7,588 nucleotides of DNA from an uncultured Eubacteriales bacterium. Its GTDB lineage: Bacteria; Bacillota; Clostridia; Lachnospirales; Anaerotignaceae. A program made the position numbers and the translations under genes. Numbering within the stretch: position 1 is the first letter of the stretch; each line of letters opens with the position of its first letter. The stretch spans positions 1 through 7,588 of the forward strand of contig URLB01000099.1 of the NCBI GenBank assembly GCA_900548595.1. The letters run 5' to 3'. Below, piece after piece: positions 5,817 through 7,588 of this stretch. Under the pieces are notes generated by a model. It worked only from the letters and a program-made list of their open reading frames with translations. It did no database searches and was not told the origin of the DNA.

Positions 5817-5832
5817 TTTATGAGGTGATATA

Positions 5833-7588
5833 ATGGCACAGAAAAAGACGGCGGCCAAGAAAACAACAAAAAAAGCCAATGTCAAATCGGCCGGTAAAAA
5901 ACGGACGAATACGAAAAACGGAGGACGAAAGACGACTTCGTCAAAGAATACAAAAAAGAATACACGAAAAACAACGTCGAACGCATACGATAACAGCGGC
6001 GTGTTTGACGAGGTAATAAGTCTTATTGTAATAGCCGTATCAATAGTAGCTATCATAAGTTTGTTTACAGATAAAATAGGCATAGTCGGAGACTTTATAG
6101 GAAGCCTGCTTAAAGGCACTTTCGGTCTGGGTGGTTTTTTCCTGCCGTTTATAGTAATCGTTCTATGCGTATGGTCGCTTTTCAGTGAGGAAAGGTACGG
6201 AATAAAGTTTAAAATAGGAGCTTCGGCTCTTTTTGTAGTATGTATGGCTTCGTTTGCCCACGCCATAACGCTTGGGGATCAGGTTGTAAAGGCGGCTAAT
6301 CTGTTTGCGAACGGAAGCGCCGGCAACGGAGGTCTTGTCGGAGGTATTATCGGAGGAACTATGGTAAAATACTTCGATAAACTGGGAACATATATAATAC
6401 TTGCAGTTCTTATTATAGTTTCGGTTGTAATGGGAACCGGACTTTCGTTTTTTGACGGAGTTGAGAGTGCGGCGCGCTATGTAGGCGACAGCGGCAAACG
6501 AAGAGAAGAACGGGTGAAAGTACGAGCCGAGAAACTGAAAGTAAAAGAAACAGAGAGGGAGATAAAACAGGCGGAAAGAGCCGAAAGAGTAAAAAAACGC
6601 AAGGAAGTATTCAACATACTTATGGATAAAGACGGCTTTGACGCAGGGGAAAAAGGCGGATTTGCAGGAGGCAACGACTCAATAGTCATCGGCGGAGAAA
6701 AAGAGGAAGAACTGTATCCAGATGGACAGATGCCATCGGATTACCTTGTAAGAAACATAGCAAGGCATACCGGTACGGCAAAGCCCGAAATGGATATAAA
6801 AAATGACGATAACGGAGCCGTAATACAGTTTAATAAAGACAGAGGGATACAATGCGTCATAAGCAACGGTGATTTCGATGAGGATTCTGCGGAAGATGAG
6901 AAAGAAATAGAATTTGAAATAAACGGAATACCCGAGGACGCTGTTTTGGAAGAGGTTTCCGAAGATGAAATAGAAAGGGAATGTCTGGAAACCGAAAATG
7001 AAATTATTACAAAGGGCGCCTCCAAAGAAGGGTACATGCCTCATAAACTCGGAGAAAACAGTATTGACAGCGGTATAATCGGCGGAGACATATATACGCC
7101 CGACGAAATGAAAACGGTAATGGGGGTGGACGGAGATAAGGCGGAGCCTGAAAAACCTGTGAAAACAGATTATAAATTTCCGCCCATAAGCATTTTAGGG
7201 AAAGACCCCCAGGCGGGAACGACTCAGTCGAAAGCACAGATGTTGGCAACGGCACAGAAACTGGAAGATACTCTTAAAAGTTTCGGTGTAGACGCAAAGG
7301 TAATGCAGATAAATCAAGGCCCTACAGTTACAAGATATGAGGTTTCTCCGAGCCACGGAGTAAAGGTAAGCAAAATAGTCAACCTTGCCGACGATATAGC
7401 GCTTAACCTTGCGGCAAGCGGAATAAGAATAGAGGCTCCTATACCCGGAAAGGCCGCCGTAGGAATAGAGGTCCCTAACAAAGAACAGCAGTCCGTATAT
7501 CTCAGAACCGTTTTGGAGTCGGAACAGTTTAAAAAATTCCCTTCAAAATTGGCGTTTGCTCTGGGACAGGATATAGCCGGAAATGCGG
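5833..7588 (+). CDS. ftsK: DNA translocase FtsK/SpoIIIE family, N-terminal part
   Basis: This frame stays open to the window end (585 codons plus one base), so the stop and the motor core are missing. FtsK/SpoIIIE proteins are septum-anchored hexameric ATPases that pump DNA during division or sporulation. In order: a Lys/Arg/Thr-rich tail at residues 4-51 with no acidic residue; hydrophobic membrane segments at about 61-78, 98-117, 127-146 and 183-205, with a Gly-rich stretch (NGGLVGGIIGGT, 165-176) between the last two; a charged, probably coiled-coil helix at about 219-260; an acidic linker at about 337-385; and the start of the FtsK alpha domain from about 440. That domain shows FPPISILG, INQGPTVTRYEV, ADDIALNLA, RIEAPIPGKAAVGIEVPN and FALGQDIAGNA. 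The Walker A motif normally follows soon after this last stretch. ATG 5833 is preceded by GAGGTGA with suitable spacing. FtsK and SpoIIIE roles cannot be separated on this part. Confidence 0.96.
   Translation, partial: MAQKKTAAKKTTKKANVKSAGKKRTNTKNGGRKTTSSKNTKKNTRKTTSNAYDNSGVFDEVISLIVIAVSIVAIISLFTDKIGIVGDFIGSLLKGTFGLGGFFLPFIVIVLCVWSLFSEERYGIKFKIGASALFVVCMASFAHAITLGDQVVKAANLFANGSAGNGGLVGGIIGGTMVKYFDKLGTYIILAVLIIVSVVMGTGLSFFDGVESAARYVGDSGKRREERVKVRAEKLKVKETEREIKQAERAERVKKRKEVFNILMDKDGFDAGEKGGFAGGNDSIVIGGEKEEELYPDGQMPSDYLVRNIARHTGTAKPEMDIKNDDNGAVIQFNKDRGIQCVISNGDFDEDSAEDEKEIEFEINGIPEDAVLEEVSEDEIERECLETENEIITKGASKEGYMPHKLGENSIDSGIIGGDIYTPDEMKTVMGVDGDKAEPEKPVKTDYKFPPISILGKDPQAGTTQSKAQMLATAQKLEDTLKSFGVDAKVMQINQGPTVTRYEVSPSHGVKVSKIVNLADDIALNLAASGIRIEAPIPGKAAVGIEVPNKEQQSVYLRTVLESEQFKKFPSKLAFALGQDIAGNA

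Noticed and set aside
5793..6266. 157-codon open frame on the minus strand opposite ftsK
   Set aside because: It is the antisense shadow of the Lys-rich tail and membrane helices of FtsK; the plus-strand frame has family motifs, a promoter and a ribosome binding site.
6679..7044. Overlapping minus-strand open frames opposite the FtsK linker
   Set aside because: They are Phe/Ser-rich shadows of the GAA/GAT-rich acidic linker, with no family likeness.

Overview
The window looks like ordinary chromosomal DNA of a low- to mid-GC member of the Bacillota, most likely a Clostridia-type anaerobe. The reasons are a MecA adaptor (a Firmicutes protein), a membrane pyrophosphatase, a YaaO/SpeA-type PLP decarboxylase, strong AGGAGG-like ribosome binding sites, and frequent AGA, ATA and GGA codons. 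No RNA genes, CRISPR arrays, IS elements, phage genes or attachment sites were seen. The species cannot be named from the sequence alone.

Layout: (1) 3-590 (+) is the C-terminal end of an ion-pumping membrane pyrophosphatase (hppA), closed by a hairpin terminator. (2) 640-1305 (+) is a DUF2461 protein of unknown function. It converges on (3) mecA at 1353-1991 (-), with a bidirectional terminator between them. (4) 1992-2200 is a divergent regulatory region. (5) 2201-3808 (+) encodes a 535-residue protein with three predicted membrane helices and a large predicted extracytoplasmic part that I do not recognise; it ends in a second strong bidirectional terminator. (6) 3856-4188 (-) is a small single-domain cupin. 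(7) 4259-5692 (-), directly upstream of the cupin on the same strand, is an Orn/Lys/Arg decarboxylase family enzyme. (8) 5833-7588 (+) is the N-terminal part of an FtsK/SpoIIIE DNA translocase, cut by the window end before its ATPase motifs. No gene-free stretch exceeds about 210 bases.

The genes do not form one pathway. They are short transcription units with unrelated jobs: membrane energetics, ClpC-linked proteolysis, amino-acid decarboxylation and chromosome segregation. The only plausible two-gene operon is decarboxylase plus cupin, and a promoter-like sequence with a palindrome between them suggests the cupin can also be transcribed alone.

The least explained items are the 535-residue protein, which appears to carry about four repeats of one beta-rich module, and the mecA divergent region, where the two best promoter matches face away from their genes' starts such that the two leaders would overlap. 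A possible frame break lies in the first 40 bases of the hppA fragment. I found no convincing evidence of a novel multi-gene system.
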